From: Chlamydiota bacterium
GTDB taxonomy: Bacteria; Auribacterota; Tritonobacteria; UBA1439
NCBI GenBank assembly: GCA_012729785.1
Contig: JAAYCL010000037.1
Span: 62,001 to 126,000 of the forward strand
Direction: 5' to 3'
Length of the DNA: 64,000 nucleotides
Shown: positions 23,977 through 32,439 of the stretch, in pieces
Position numbering within the stretch: the first letter of the stretch is position 1
How the letters are laid out: each line of letters opens with the position of its first letter
Translations under genes and position numbers: made by a program
The notes under the pieces: model-generated
The model's input: only the letters and a program-made list of their open reading frames with translations
Told to the model about the DNA's origin: nothing
Database searches by the model: none

Positions 23977-24780
23977 TCACGCGTTCCGCGCGGCGCGCAC
24001 CCGCCGAAGGACGGCCGTCTCCAGGCGCAGATAACCCGCCCAGCAGTCCGCCAGTCGGCGCCGGAGAGGCGTGAGCGCCCGGTAATGCCGCTCCGACACC
24101 GCCGTCCACTCCCCCATGAACGTCTCCCACCCCTGATTGGAGTGCGATGTCGCGTGGAAACGGTAGTTGGAAAAAATCTGCGGTACGTAGAGAAAGCGAT
24201 ATCCCGCCTCGAACGCGCGGAGCCAGAAGTCGTAGTCCATTGCGTAGACGAGCGTCGTGTCGAGCGGCCCGAGCTTTTCGAACAACTCCCTATGGAAGAA
24301 TGTGGACGGCTGGCAGGGCATTGATGTCCGGCCGTTGATGGAATGGATCCGCGGGTGAAGGAGGAGGCGGTAGAACGGGACCGTTCCCTTCAGCAGCGTC
24401 AGTATCTCCGCGCCCGCCTCGTCAACCCTCCGCACCGCTCCGGTCACCAGGTATCCCGTTCGCAGGCGCCCGATCTCCCGGGCGACCCGTTCGAACGCCC
24501 CCTGCTCGTAGTAGTCGTCGGAGTTCAGCCACGCGATGATCTCCCCCCGCGCCTCCCGGAAACCGCGGTTGAGGGCCGCGGACTGGCCGGCGTTCTCCTG
24601 CCGGAGGTACCGCACGTGCGGGTACCGGGCGCATACCGCGGCGGTTTCGTCCGTCGAGCCGTCATCGACCACGATGTGCTCGAACCCCGGCCACCGCTGT
24701 GCGAGGACCGACTCGATGTTGTCCCGCAGGTAGCGTGCCTGGTTGTAGCAGCAGGTGACGACGCTGAATCCTTTTTCCAT
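23977..24780 (-). CDS. Glycosyltransferase family 2
   Basis: A 267-residue GT-A enzyme: VVDDGSTDE at about residues 37-45 binds the nucleotide sugar, and the metal-binding DxD equivalent is NSDD at 86-89. PSTFFHRELFEKLGPLDTTL followed by YAMDYDFWLRAFEAG supplies the usual acceptor-side ED-type motif. No transmembrane segment is evident, so it is probably cytoplasmic and acts on a lipid-linked acceptor. The donor sugar is unknown. It is divergent from the GT4 gene at 24868, sharing an 87-base promoter region with a GTAGTATACTATAC tract. Confidence 0.9.
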   Translation of the reverse strand: MEKGFSVVTCCYNQARYLRDNIESVLAQRWPGFEHIVVDDGSTDETAAVCARYPHVRYLRQENAGQSAALNRGFREARGEIIAWLNSDDYYEQGAFERVAREIGRLRTGYLVTGAVRRVDEAGAEILTLLKGTVPFYRLLLHPRIHSINGRTSMPCQPSTFFHRELFEKLGPLDTTLVYAMDYDFWLRAFEAGYRFLYVPQIFSNYRFHATSHSNQGWETFMGEWTAVSERHYRALTPLRRRLADCWAGYLRLETAVLRRVRAARNA

Positions 24781-24867
24781 ACCCCCCGTAGTATACTATA
24801 CTTCCGAAGAACGGATGGCCTCGGGACCGGATCGCCCCACGGAGCCTACCCCCTTCCGGAGCCGCGA

Positions 24868-26061
24868 ATGGATATACTGTTCACCCTGGGCCGCTACTGG
24901 CCCACCATCGGAGGCGGGGAGCTCCACACCAGGGAACTGATCCGATACCTGTCGCCGCGGCATCGGGTCCGGGTCGCCTGCCTCAGGAACGACAACCGGA
25001 CGGACTGGATCCCCGGCATGGTGGTGGATCCCCCTCCGAGGCAACAACCGTATTTCGATCGCGACACCGAGGTGCGGCTGCTCAGGCTCGGGATTTTTAG
25101 GAGGCTGCGCCTCCGCAAGCGGCTCGAACATTTCTACGCCGACCAGGTCCGCCGCACCTCGTGCGGCAAGGAGCTCGCCGAGCTCTTCCTGCCGCAACTC
25201 CGGAAGATCGAGGGGGCGCTCGATCTCGTCCACAACGTCAAGGTCGGGCCGGAGTTTCTGAGTCTGGCCTCGCTCCGATTCGCCCGGGAGCGCAAAGTGC
25301 CGTTCGTGTTCACCCCCATCTCCCATCCCGGCGGATGGGAGGGAGAGATCTTTTCGCTCCTGTACCGCGAGGCGGACGCCCTCATCGCGATGACGGAATT
25401 CGAGCGCGCATTCCTCATCTCCCAGGGGGGAAGGCCCGAGCGGATCCACGTTGTCGGCGTCGGCCCGCTGCTCGAAAGCCTCGAACCGACCGCGGACGCC
25501 AGGAGAGCCCTGTCCATTCGAGGGCCGCTCGTGCTCTTTCTCGGCCAGAAATATCCGTACAAGGGCGTCGCAGAGATGGTCGAGGCCGCGCCCCTCGTCT
25601 GGGCGTCGCACCCCGATGCGCATTTCGTCTTCGCCGGGCCGCGCACGGAACAGTCGCGCGCGCTTTTTTCGGCCGTGGGGGACGCGCGGATCATCGACAT
25701 CGACACGGTGAGCAACGAAGAGAAAACCAATCTGCTCGCCGCGTGCGACATCCTGTGCATGCCCTCGCGCTGCGAGAGCTTCGGCATCGTCTATCTCGAG
25801 GCCTGGTCGTTCCGCAAGCCGGTCATCGCCGCGGACACCGACGCCAGCCGGTGCGTCGTCGAGGACCGCCGGGACGGCCTGCTCGTCGCGCCGGAGCCGG
25901 CCGGTATCGCCGCCGCCATCAATACCCTTCTCGGCGACGAGGCGCTCCGGCATGCCCTGGGCGAACACGGGCACCGGAAGGCCGCCACGACATATTCCTG
26001 GCCCGTCATCGCCTCCAAGGTCGAGCAGGCCTATGCACAAGCCCTCGGCGGGTGCGCATGA
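24868..26061 (+). CDS. Glycosyltransferase family 4
   Basis: A 397-residue GT-B enzyme starting MDILFTLGRYWPTIGGGELH, with the Gly-rich N-terminal acceptor loop. The C-terminal nucleotide-sugar domain has VLFLGQKYPYKGVAEMVEAA and the retaining GT4 signature PSRCESFGIVYLEAWSFRKP (E-x7-E). The YWP near the N-terminus relates it distantly to the three QYWP paralogues later in the island. I chose the ATG at 24868; the frame is open a further 525 bases upstream but that overlaps the divergent GT2 gene and has no homology. It heads a co-directional set with two GT2 genes and a sigma factor. Confidence 0.92.
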   Translation: MDILFTLGRYWPTIGGGELHTRELIRYLSPRHRVRVACLRNDNRTDWIPGMVVDPPPRQQPYFDRDTEVRLLRLGIFRRLRLRKRLEHFYADQVRRTSCGKELAELFLPQLRKIEGALDLVHNVKVGPEFLSLASLRFARERKVPFVFTPISHPGGWEGEIFSLLYREADALIAMTEFERAFLISQGGRPERIHVVGVGPLLESLEPTADARRALSIRGPLVLFLGQKYPYKGVAEMVEAAPLVWASHPDAHFVFAGPRTEQSRALFSAVGDARIIDIDTVSNEEKTNLLAACDILCMPSRCESFGIVYLEAWSFRKPVIAADTDASRCVVEDRRDGLLVAPEPAGIAAAINTLLGDEALRHALGEHGHRKAATTYSWPVIASKVEQAYAQALGGCA

Positions 26062-26096
26062 CCTGCTGATCACGCGCCGGAGACGCGGAACGCACC

Positions 26097-27110
26097 ATGG
26101 AAACCGTCACCGCCTATATCCCCTGCCACAACGCCGAGGGATTCCTTGAGGGCTGCGTCCGTTCGCTCCTCAAGCAGACCCTCCCGCCCGCCGAGATCCT
26201 CGTGGTGAACGACGGCTCCACCGACCGCACCCGGGAGGTCGCCGCAGGGCTCCCGGTGCGTCTGGTCGACCTCGACGGCCATCCCGGTCTCGCCGAGGCA
26301 AGGAACGCGGGTATCCGCGCCGCCAGGGGCGACTATGTCGCCTCCATCGACGTCGACTGCCTCGCCGATCCGCGCTGGCTGGAGCGCCTCCTCTCCGCGC
26401 TCTGCGAGACCGGCGCGGCGGGTGCGGGAGGAAGGCTCATCGAAGGATTCCAGACCTCCTTGGCCGACCGCTGGCGCGTGGCGCACATGCGGCAGGATTG
26501 GGGTGATACCCGCATCGCCAATCCGCCGTTCCTCTTCGGCTGCAACACGCTCTTCAGGAAGAACGCCCTCGAAAAAGTCGGGCTCTACGACCCCGCGTTC
26601 CGAACCAACGGGGAAGACCTGAACCTCTCGCACCGGCTCATGGCGCAGGGGCGGACGCTCGTCTACGAGCCAGCGGCGGTCGTCACGCACCTCAAGCGCG
26701 ACACCACCCTCTCCGTCCTCGACGCGGACTGGCGTTGGGGCTACCGCAGCCTCGGCGAGACGATGAAGTACGAGCGCTCATCGCACATCGTCTACTACAA
26801 CTTCGCCAACGCCCGCTACAGGGTGCGGCAGGACCTTCGCGCGGGGCGCTATCCCCTCCTTTTGCTCGATCTGCTTCTCCTCCTCCATCATACCCGCCTC
26901 GACCTGCGCCACGCCCGCGAGAAGGGGCTCCTGCGGCGGGGCGGGGGTCTGCTCGCCCCCCGCGTCGAAACGCTCACCGCGTTCCGCGCCCATCTGGCGC
27001 GCCTCTCGAGATCCCATTTCATGAGAAATCCTGATGTCGTGGCGCCGCGCACGAACGAGGCCGCAGATCCATCGCCGCCTACCGGCGGCGGGAGAAGGAA
27101 CGGGGCATGA
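26097..27110 (+). CDS. Glycosyltransferase family 2
   Basis: A 337-residue GT-A enzyme. VVNDGSTD lies at about 36-43 and DVDC at 85-88; later FRTNGEDLNLSHRLMAQG supplies the ED acceptor motif. The C-terminal part (about 240-310) is a basic, partly helical tail. It overlaps the next GT2 gene by 4 bases (ATGA), so the two are translationally coupled and may act consecutively on the same glycan. Donor unknown. Confidence 0.92.
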   Translation: METVTAYIPCHNAEGFLEGCVRSLLKQTLPPAEILVVNDGSTDRTREVAAGLPVRLVDLDGHPGLAEARNAGIRAARGDYVASIDVDCLADPRWLERLLSALCETGAAGAGGRLIEGFQTSLADRWRVAHMRQDWGDTRIANPPFLFGCNTLFRKNALEKVGLYDPAFRTNGEDLNLSHRLMAQGRTLVYEPAAVVTHLKRDTTLSVLDADWRWGYRSLGETMKYERSSHIVYYNFANARYRVRQDLRAGRYPLLLLDLLLLLHHTRLDLRHAREKGLLRRGGGLLAPRVETLTAFRAHLARLSRSHFMRNPDVVAPRTNEAADPSPPTGGGRRNGA

Positions 27111-28162
27111 TCAGCGTCGTTGTCCTCACGCACAACCGGCTCCCCTTCCTCCGCGACTGCGTGGAGAGTATCCGGGCCAACGGGTATGCGGACCACGAGA
27201 TTGTCGTCGTTGACAACGCCTCGACGGACGGGACGGCGGAGGCGCTCGCGGGGATGGACGACGTGCGGGTCGTCCGCTTCGACCGCGACCGGGAACTCGC
27301 CGCGTGCCGGAACGCCGGCATCGATGCCGCGCGCGGCGACATCATCGCCTTCACGGACGACGACTGCGCTATCGAGAAGGACTGGCTCGTGCGGATAGAG
27401 GCGGACCTGCGGGACCACGACGCCGTGGGCGGCGTCGCGCTTCCCCTTGGAGATTTCCACCCTCCGCGCTGGTGGGACGACGAGATCAACTGGCTCGTCG
27501 GCCTCTCCGTCCCCGGGCACTACGGCCCCAGGGCCGGAGAGGTCTATCTGCCCGCCTCGCTCAATCTCGCGTACCGCGCGCCAGTCCTCCGCGCGCTAGG
27601 ATTCCGCGAGGGCGCGCCCGGCCTCGCCGGCAGGAATATGACGCGGGAGGATTCCGACCTCTGGCTGAGGACCCGCGCGGGCGGGCACCGCACGTTGTTC
27701 GACCCCTCCCTCGTCGTCTACCACCGCGTACCCCCGGAGCGGCTGACGGTCTCCTTCTGCGTCAGGCGGGCGTTCAGCGACGGTTTTTCCGCCTGGCACC
27801 GCGGAGAAACCGGTGGGGGACTCCGCCGTACCCTTGCCTACGTCCTCGCCCAACCGTTCACGCTCGCCGCCCGGATGATCCGGGGCGGCGGCCGCCCGCG
27901 CGCCAAGGAGTGGGTGTGGCCAGTCCGGCAAGCGGGACTTGTATGGGGCGGCATCGTGCAGGGGGCTGCCGCGATAACGGCGGCGGCACGGGATACGGCG
28001 AAAGCCGTCCCGGGCGTTCTTCACGCCCTCTTGATCATCCTCCGGGAGGCGGCACTGCTCGCGTGTGCACGGGGTCTCCTCAAAACACGTGGACCGCGCA
28101 CGCCCCCCCCTGCGGTTGGCGGCGCGCCGCATAGCGACGGCGGGGATGCCACAACCTCATGA
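27107..28162 (+). CDS. Glycosyltransferase family 2
   Basis: A 351-residue GT-A enzyme. VVDNASTDG lies at about 34-42 and the metal-binding DDDC at 84-87; MTREDSDLWLRTRAGG supplies the acceptor ED motif. The C-terminal 110 residues are helical, with an Ala-rich amphipathic stretch (AAAITAAARDTAKAVPGVLH), possibly membrane-associating. It is coupled by 4-base overlaps on both sides: to the GT2 gene before it and the sigma-factor gene after it. Confidence 0.92.
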   Translation: MISVVVLTHNRLPFLRDCVESIRANGYADHEIVVVDNASTDGTAEALAGMDDVRVVRFDRDRELAACRNAGIDAARGDIIAFTDDDCAIEKDWLVRIEADLRDHDAVGGVALPLGDFHPPRWWDDEINWLVGLSVPGHYGPRAGEVYLPASLNLAYRAPVLRALGFREGAPGLAGRNMTREDSDLWLRTRAGGHRTLFDPSLVVYHRVPPERLTVSFCVRRAFSDGFSAWHRGETGGGLRRTLAYVLAQPFTLAARMIRGGGRPRAKEWVWPVRQAGLVWGGIVQGAAAITAAARDTAKAVPGVLHALLIILREAALLACARGLLKTRGPRTPPPAVGGAPHSDGGDATTS

Positions 28163-28755
28163 ACCGGGAACAGAGAGCACCCCATCCGGGCCTCGACAGC
28201 GCGGAGGAACTCCGCGTCATCGACGCCTGCGTGCGCGGCGACTGGGAGGAGTTTCGCCTCCTTTTCGAGAGGTACCGCGAGCGGGTCTACGCCCTCGCCC
28301 TCGGCATCGTCAGGGACTCGGCGCTTGCGCACGATATCACGCAGGCGAGCTTCATCAAGGTCTTCAAGTCCCTCCGCTGGTTCGACCGGCGCGCCAAGTT
28401 CTCCACCTGGCTCTACCGCATCGCCTACCGGCAGGCCCTCGACCAGTACCGCAGGCGGCGCAGACGGGACGAGGTCCCGATCGAGCACCTCCCCGCCGGC
28501 GTGGAATCCTCGACCCCGCGCGGGCAGATCGCCGACTCCATCGCGGACAGGGAGGCCGCCGAACGGCTCCGCGCGGCCATAGACGCTCTTCCGATCAAGC
28601 TGAGGACCGCCGTCGTGCTCAGGTACTTCGAGGGGTGCACATTCGACGAGATCTGCGAGATCACGGGATGCGCGCGCGGCGTGCTTCAGAAAAGACTCGC
28701 CCAGGCACACGCCGCCCTCAGGGACGCGCTGGGTTCGAACGGTACGCCGGCCTGA
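28159..28755 (+). CDS. ECF-type RNA polymerase sigma factor
   Basis: A 198-residue sigma-70 family factor with only regions 2 and 4. Region 2 includes FERYRERVYALALGIVRDSA, DITQASFIKVFKSL and FSTWLYRIAYRQALDQYRR; region 4 includes LPIKLRTAVVLRYFEGCTFD and EICEITGCARGVLQKRLAQA. It would direct RNA polymerase to a specialised promoter set and be held inactive by the anti-sigma protein encoded at 29049. Its ATG overlaps the stop of the upstream GT2 gene by 4 bases, so its synthesis is tied to glycosyltransferase translation, an unusual link between envelope glycan genes and an alternative sigma factor. Confidence 0.93.
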   Translation: MNREQRAPHPGLDSAEELRVIDACVRGDWEEFRLLFERYRERVYALALGIVRDSALAHDITQASFIKVFKSLRWFDRRAKFSTWLYRIAYRQALDQYRRRRRRDEVPIEHLPAGVESSTPRGQIADSIADREAAERLRAAIDALPIKLRTAVVLRYFEGCTFDEICEITGCARGVLQKRLAQAHAALRDALGSNGTPA

Positions 28756-29048
28756 AAGGCGCATCCGGCCGGCCGCGGCAAGACCGTATCGTCGGGCCAC
28801 GGATGCCTCCTTTTCAGGCCGCCTCCCATTCTTCCTCCTCGAGAGATATGCTCAAGGGGGAGCCGGAGTTGCAGTCCCGCTATGCCGCCACGGAGATTTC
28901 CGTAGGGCACGAGAGAAGCCCGCCTTTTCTCCAGCCCGGTGCTGGGAGCGGAATAGGGATATCGTTGGCCCAGAAGCGAATTTTTCTTTTTTTGGGGGGG
29001 TACGGAATAAATTCCGAAGCGTCTAATGTATGAAAGCGGTGGATAAAA
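28756..29048. other. Gap between sigma and anti-sigma genes with a possible ECF-type site
   Basis: About 290 bases without a gene. A T-rich tract followed by seven G residues lies at about 28980-29000. GGAATAAATTCC (29004-29015, inverted arms around AA) is followed by GTCTAA (29021-29026), 23 bases before the anti-sigma ATG. GGAAT and GTCTAA resemble ECF -35 and -10 boxes, but the spacing (about 12 bases) is shorter than the usual 16-17, so this is only a candidate autoregulatory site. Confidence 0.35.
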
Positions 29049-29630
29049 ATGTCAAACGTTTCTAAATGCAGGGGGGTACGCAGGGCAGTAGGTGCGTATG
29101 GAAGCGGAGAACTCGGTACCCGCTCCCGACAGGTGGTTGAAGGGCACATAACCTCCTGTTCCCCCTGCAGATTTTTTGTAGAGCGTCAAACCCGCCTGGA
29201 GCGCCTCCTCGGTTCTCTCGCCTCCTCTTTCGGTGACGCCCCGGACGAGCCGCCGTCCTGGGAGCAGTTTCGCCCGATCCTGCTCAGCGCGATGAAGGAC
29301 GGCTCGGAAAGCCGTTTTGGGCGCGCGTGGGAAGGAATCCGCGCCCGCCTGGCCGACTGGCTCGTCCCGAAAACGGCCCTCCATCTCTCCCAGGCGTTCT
29401 ATCTTGCCAAAAGGGCCGCGGTTCCCGCACTCGGCGTGTTTGTCGCCTTTGCGGCGTACTGCGTCTTCACGGGGGAGAGAGCGATGCAGCGGGAAGACCG
29501 GGTCGTTCAAGTTGCGCAGGCCTCCCCGTCGCTTCTGCTGCATGTGCAGTTCCAGCCGGGAGAGGCGGGCGGAATGGTATCCGGAGGAAATGCCCGGCAG
29601 GAAGGCGTATTGCGATACGGATGGAAGTAG
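29049..29630 (+). CDS. Probable zinc-finger anti-sigma factor
   Basis: A 193-residue single-pass membrane protein. The N-terminal region has the anti-sigma zinc motif H-x3-C-x2-C (HITSCSPC, about residues 33-40) preceded by the helix with GAYGSGELG. One transmembrane segment lies at about 120-142 (AVPALGVFVAFAAYCVFTG), followed by a short periplasmic tail. This architecture and its position after the ECF sigma gene fit a membrane-bound anti-sigma factor that releases the sigma factor on an envelope signal. The 293-base gap from the sigma gene is unusual, as most such pairs overlap. Confidence 0.8.
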   Translation: MSNVSKCRGVRRAVGAYGSGELGTRSRQVVEGHITSCSPCRFFVERQTRLERLLGSLASSFGDAPDEPPSWEQFRPILLSAMKDGSESRFGRAWEGIRARLADWLVPKTALHLSQAFYLAKRAAVPALGVFVAFAAYCVFTGERAMQREDRVVQVAQASPSLLLHVQFQPGEAGGMVSGGNARQEGVLRYGWK

Positions 29631-29646
29631 GAACGTTTCTCGGCAC

Positions 29647-29674
29647 TTGTTTTTGCCCTGCGCTGTGGTATATT
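29647..29674 (+). promoter_or_regulatory. Promoter of the duplicated secreted protein gene
   Basis: TTGTTT (29647-29652), 16-base spacer ending TGG, TATATT (29669-29674). An AAAGGAGG ribosome site (29711-29718) follows. Confidence 0.55.
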
Positions 29675-29725
29675 CACAGGGATAATGAGATAGGACATCA
29701 AACGGTTTCGAAAGGAGGTTTCGAG

Positions 29726-31168
29726 ATGTATTCGATCAGGTGCATCCTGGGCGCGGTCTTCGCGGCGGCGCTCACGTGTGTCGCGGCCGACGCGGCGGTC
29801 TTCACGGGCGGCGGATCGGAAGTCAACCCGAACCCCGAATACGACACCTACGTCGGACAAAACGCAAGCGGCTCGTACGACACGTGGGAGATAACCCTCC
29901 CGAACAACGATTACAAGGTCACCATCGCGTGCGGCGATCCCAGCGCGGCGACAGGCCCCCACTATGTGGCGCTTTCCGGCGACGGCTCGACGTACAGCCA
30001 GATCGCGGCGCTGAACACCGCGACTGACGAGAACGAGTTCGCGACGGCGACCAACGTGCCGGTCACCGTCAGTGCGGGTAAACTGAGCCTCCGGCTGGGC
30101 GGCAACAGCCAGGCGAACAGGATCAACTTCATCATCATTTCCGAGAGCAATCTCCCCGTGAGCACGACGGCCGCTTCCACCTCTTACAGCAGGAACCAGT
30201 CGCAGGATTGGTGGTATTACCAGTCGTACAATTCTTCCACGGCGACTTACACGCCGCTCGTCAACACCTCCAACAACCGCTGGAGCGTCGACGGCGGAAC
30301 GGGGGGCGCTTCGTACCCGCAGGTGTGGATCAACGGCGGATTCCCGGGCTTCAACGGCCTCTGGGCGGTGCGGACTTGGAAGGCGCCGCTTGACGCCACG
30401 AACGGTCCGGTGAAGATCGAGGGGTGGGTAACAAAATCACTTGTGGACAACGGGGACGGTGTGCGTATCCTGTTGGTAAAAAACGGTGACATCGGTTCCC
30501 CTCTCTACGAGCGAACCATCGCCTGGAATGACTCGGCCTACTATTCGTTCAACCTGAGCACATCGATCGTCGCAGGAGATGAGATCCATCTCATGCTCGA
30601 TCCCTTAAGCAACGCCTTTTCTGACGCGTGTCAGTTGAACGCCATCGTCTACGACACCACAAGGGGCACCACGGAGAGCTTGAGCGGCAACTACAGCCGG
30701 GATCAGGGTGGTGATATGCATATCACCTATGAATCCTACAACTCCTCCACGGGTGTCTACACGCAGCTCGTGAATACCTCCAACAATCGCTGGAGCGTTG
30801 ACGGCGGAACGGGGGGCGCTTCGTACCCGCAGGTGTGGATCAACGGCGGATATCCGGGCTTCAATGGCCTGGATGCCGTGAGAACATGGCTCGCGCCGAC
30901 GACGGGCACGGTGGACGTGACCGGAACGGTGACGAAGTCTCTTGTGACCGGCGGAGACGGCGTGATGGTGATGCTCGTCAAGGACGATGCCTATTCCTCG
31001 CCTCTCTGGCAGCAGACGATCGCGTGGAACGACGCATCGTATTACAATTTCAGCGTGTCGGACATCCCCGTGACGGCCGGGGTCACCAAACTGCACTTCC
31101 ACATCAACCCTATCAGCAACGCTACTTCTGACGCGACTCAGTTGGACGCCGTCATAAGTTACGATTGA
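29726..31168 (+). CDS. Secreted two-repeat beta protein, possible carbohydrate-binding or matrix protein
   Basis: A 480-residue exported protein (signal peptide ending ADAA, about residue 24). It has an N-terminal beta domain of about 130 residues (EYDTYVGQNASGSYDTWEIT onward), then two tandem repeats of about 160 residues. Each repeat opens YSRxQ, has NTSNNRWSVDGGTGGASYPQ and VWINGG(F/Y)PGFNGL, and ends in LxPLSNAxSDAxQLxAxxYD-like text. Trp, Tyr, Asn, Ser and Gly are abundant, suggesting a beta-sandwich glycan-binding fold; no catalytic residues are recognised. It has its own promoter, a perfect ribosome site and a strong terminator, so it is probably well expressed. It sits next to the sigma/anti-sigma pair, which may control it. 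Confidence 0.75.
   Translation: MYSIRCILGAVFAAALTCVAADAAVFTGGGSEVNPNPEYDTYVGQNASGSYDTWEITLPNNDYKVTIACGDPSAATGPHYVALSGDGSTYSQIAALNTATDENEFATATNVPVTVSAGKLSLRLGGNSQANRINFIIISESNLPVSTTAASTSYSRNQSQDWWYYQSYNSSTATYTPLVNTSNNRWSVDGGTGGASYPQVWINGGFPGFNGLWAVRTWKAPLDATNGPVKIEGWVTKSLVDNGDGVRILLVKNGDIGSPLYERTIAWNDSAYYSFNLSTSIVAGDEIHLMLDPLSNAFSDACQLNAIVYDTTRGTTESLSGNYSRDQGGDMHITYESYNSSTGVYTQLVNTSNNRWSVDGGTGGASYPQVWINGGYPGFNGLDAVRTWLAPTTGTVDVTGTVTKSLVTGGDGVMVMLVKDDAYSSPLWQQTIAWNDASYYNFSVSDIPVTAGVTKLHFHINPISNATSDATQLDAVISYD
30187..31165 (+). repeat. Tandem internal repeats, nearly identical DNA in the core
   Basis: The coding DNA from about 30263 recurs at 30773, 510 bases later. Over about 78 bases only three or four substitutions are seen, including a 30-plus base stretch encoding GGTGGASYPQVWINGG that is identical. 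The flanks of the repeat units have diverged far more, so the core was homogenised recently or is under strong constraint. Confidence 0.75.
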
Positions 31169-31208
31169 GTTCGATTTCCGCCATCCCAACGGCGGAGAGA
31201 GCCGGAAA

Positions 31209-31244
31209 AAGACCCCCACGGGTATCCGTGGGGGTCTTCATTTT
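31209..31244 (+). terminator. Strong rho-independent terminator
   Basis: AAGACCCCCACGG (31209-31221) pairs perfectly with CCGTGGGGGTCTT (31226-31238) around GTAT, followed by CATTTTAG. It ends the secreted-protein transcript and, on the other strand, the A-rich flank could also stop the convergent GT4 operon. Confidence 0.88.
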
Positions 31245-31265
31245 AGATTCACGATAGCCGCGTGC

Positions 31266-32429
31266 TCAGATCATCCTTCTCCAGAATGAGACAAACCGGT
31301 CAGCCAGCACGCTCCACGAATAGTCACCTTCGGCCAATGTGCGCGCCCGGCGTCCCATCTCCTCCGCCGCTTCGGGTGCATCGAGAAGGGCAAGCGTCTT
31401 CTCGGCGAAATCCTCCTCGTCAGGCCGCGCGAGGAGGCCTATCGGGTGGGCCTCGAACAGCTTCTTCATCTCGCCGACCGCGCACGAAACCGTCGCCTTC
31501 CCCGCGGCCATATGCTCCCCTATCCTGTTGGGCCACCGCCCGCGATTGACCGCGGTATCGCTCATCGGGAGCAGAAGGATATCGGCGCAGGCGAGAGACT
31601 CCGCAATCCTGGCATACGGCTGAAATCCGGTCCAGAGTATGCGGTCGTCCACCCCCAGCCCCCGGGCCAGCTCCCTGTGCCAACCCTCGTCGGGCCCGAT
31701 GAAGAGCAGGCGGCAATCCTCCATCCGTCTGAACACCCGCGCCATCCCGCGCATCAGCAGTTCCGCGTCGAGCAGGTTCGCCGAGATGTAACCCGCGATT
31801 CTGATGCCGCGGGGGATACCGAGCGAATCCCTCGCCGCGTCCCTCGGCAACGGCGAGATCCTCTCCACATCGGCGCCCGAGTGGAGCAGGAGCACCCTTT
31901 CCGCCGGTATCCCGATCGATCCGGCCCTGTCCCTGAGGGCCTGGCTGATGACGGTCACCCCGGCGCTGATCCTTTTCATCCCCGTCTCGAGGCGCCGCTC
32001 GGCGGCGAACTGGAACGGGAAGTTCCGGGCATCGTCGAGCAGCCCGCCGCCGCACCACCAGTCCGCCCAGTCGGAGAAAAGCGGCGCGCCCCTCAGGTAT
32101 CTTTGAACGAGAGCCGGGACGGAGACGTTCGGCCGGTGGTCGAAGGCATACACGAGGTCGAATCGCGGCGCGGCGCAGCGAGAGAGGCGGGCCAGGATAT
32201 CCAGGACGCCCCACCCCCCGCTCTGGTAATACCCGCCCAGCGCACACGGCGTTCGGATGATCCGGAGGCGCCCCTCATCCGCGCGCACAGTCCGGTACCG
32301 CGACTCCGCGGATACGGTCACCAGGTCGACCGAGTGCCCCCGGGCGGCGAGCTGGCGGCCCAGGTTATAACACCTGAGGAACGTCCCCTGTCCGTACCGG
32401 TTGTGATTGAGGAAAAGAAGCCGCGCCAC
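31266..32429 (-). CDS. Glycosyltransferase family 4
   Basis: A 387-residue GT-B enzyme starting MARLLFLNHNRYGQGTFLRC. The C-terminal donor domain includes LLFIGPDEGWHRELARGLGV, then ILWTGFQPYARIAESLACAD and PNRIGEHMAAGKATVSCAVG. The last replaces the more common E-x7-E motif with a G-E-H-M-A-A-G-K variant seen in GT4 subfamilies. It is last of a three-gene minus-strand set (GT2, sulfatase-fold protein, GT4) with gaps of about 10 bases. Donor and acceptor unknown. Confidence 0.88.
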   Translation of the reverse strand: MARLLFLNHNRYGQGTFLRCYNLGRQLAARGHSVDLVTVSAESRYRTVRADEGRLRIIRTPCALGGYYQSGGWGVLDILARLSRCAAPRFDLVYAFDHRPNVSVPALVQRYLRGAPLFSDWADWWCGGGLLDDARNFPFQFAAERRLETGMKRISAGVTVISQALRDRAGSIGIPAERVLLLHSGADVERISPLPRDAARDSLGIPRGIRIAGYISANLLDAELLMRGMARVFRRMEDCRLLFIGPDEGWHRELARGLGVDDRILWTGFQPYARIAESLACADILLLPMSDTAVNRGRWPNRIGEHMAAGKATVSCAVGEMKKLFEAHPIGLLARPDEEDFAEKTLALLDAPEAAEEMGRRARTLAEGDYSWSVLADRFVSFWRRMI

Positions 32430-32439
32430 AACACCTCCC

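Noticed and set aside
24343-24867. A 175-codon N-terminal extension of the GT4 gene at 24868
   Set aside because: It is antisense to the divergent GT2 gene, has no homology, and the GT-B fold begins at the ATG at 24868.
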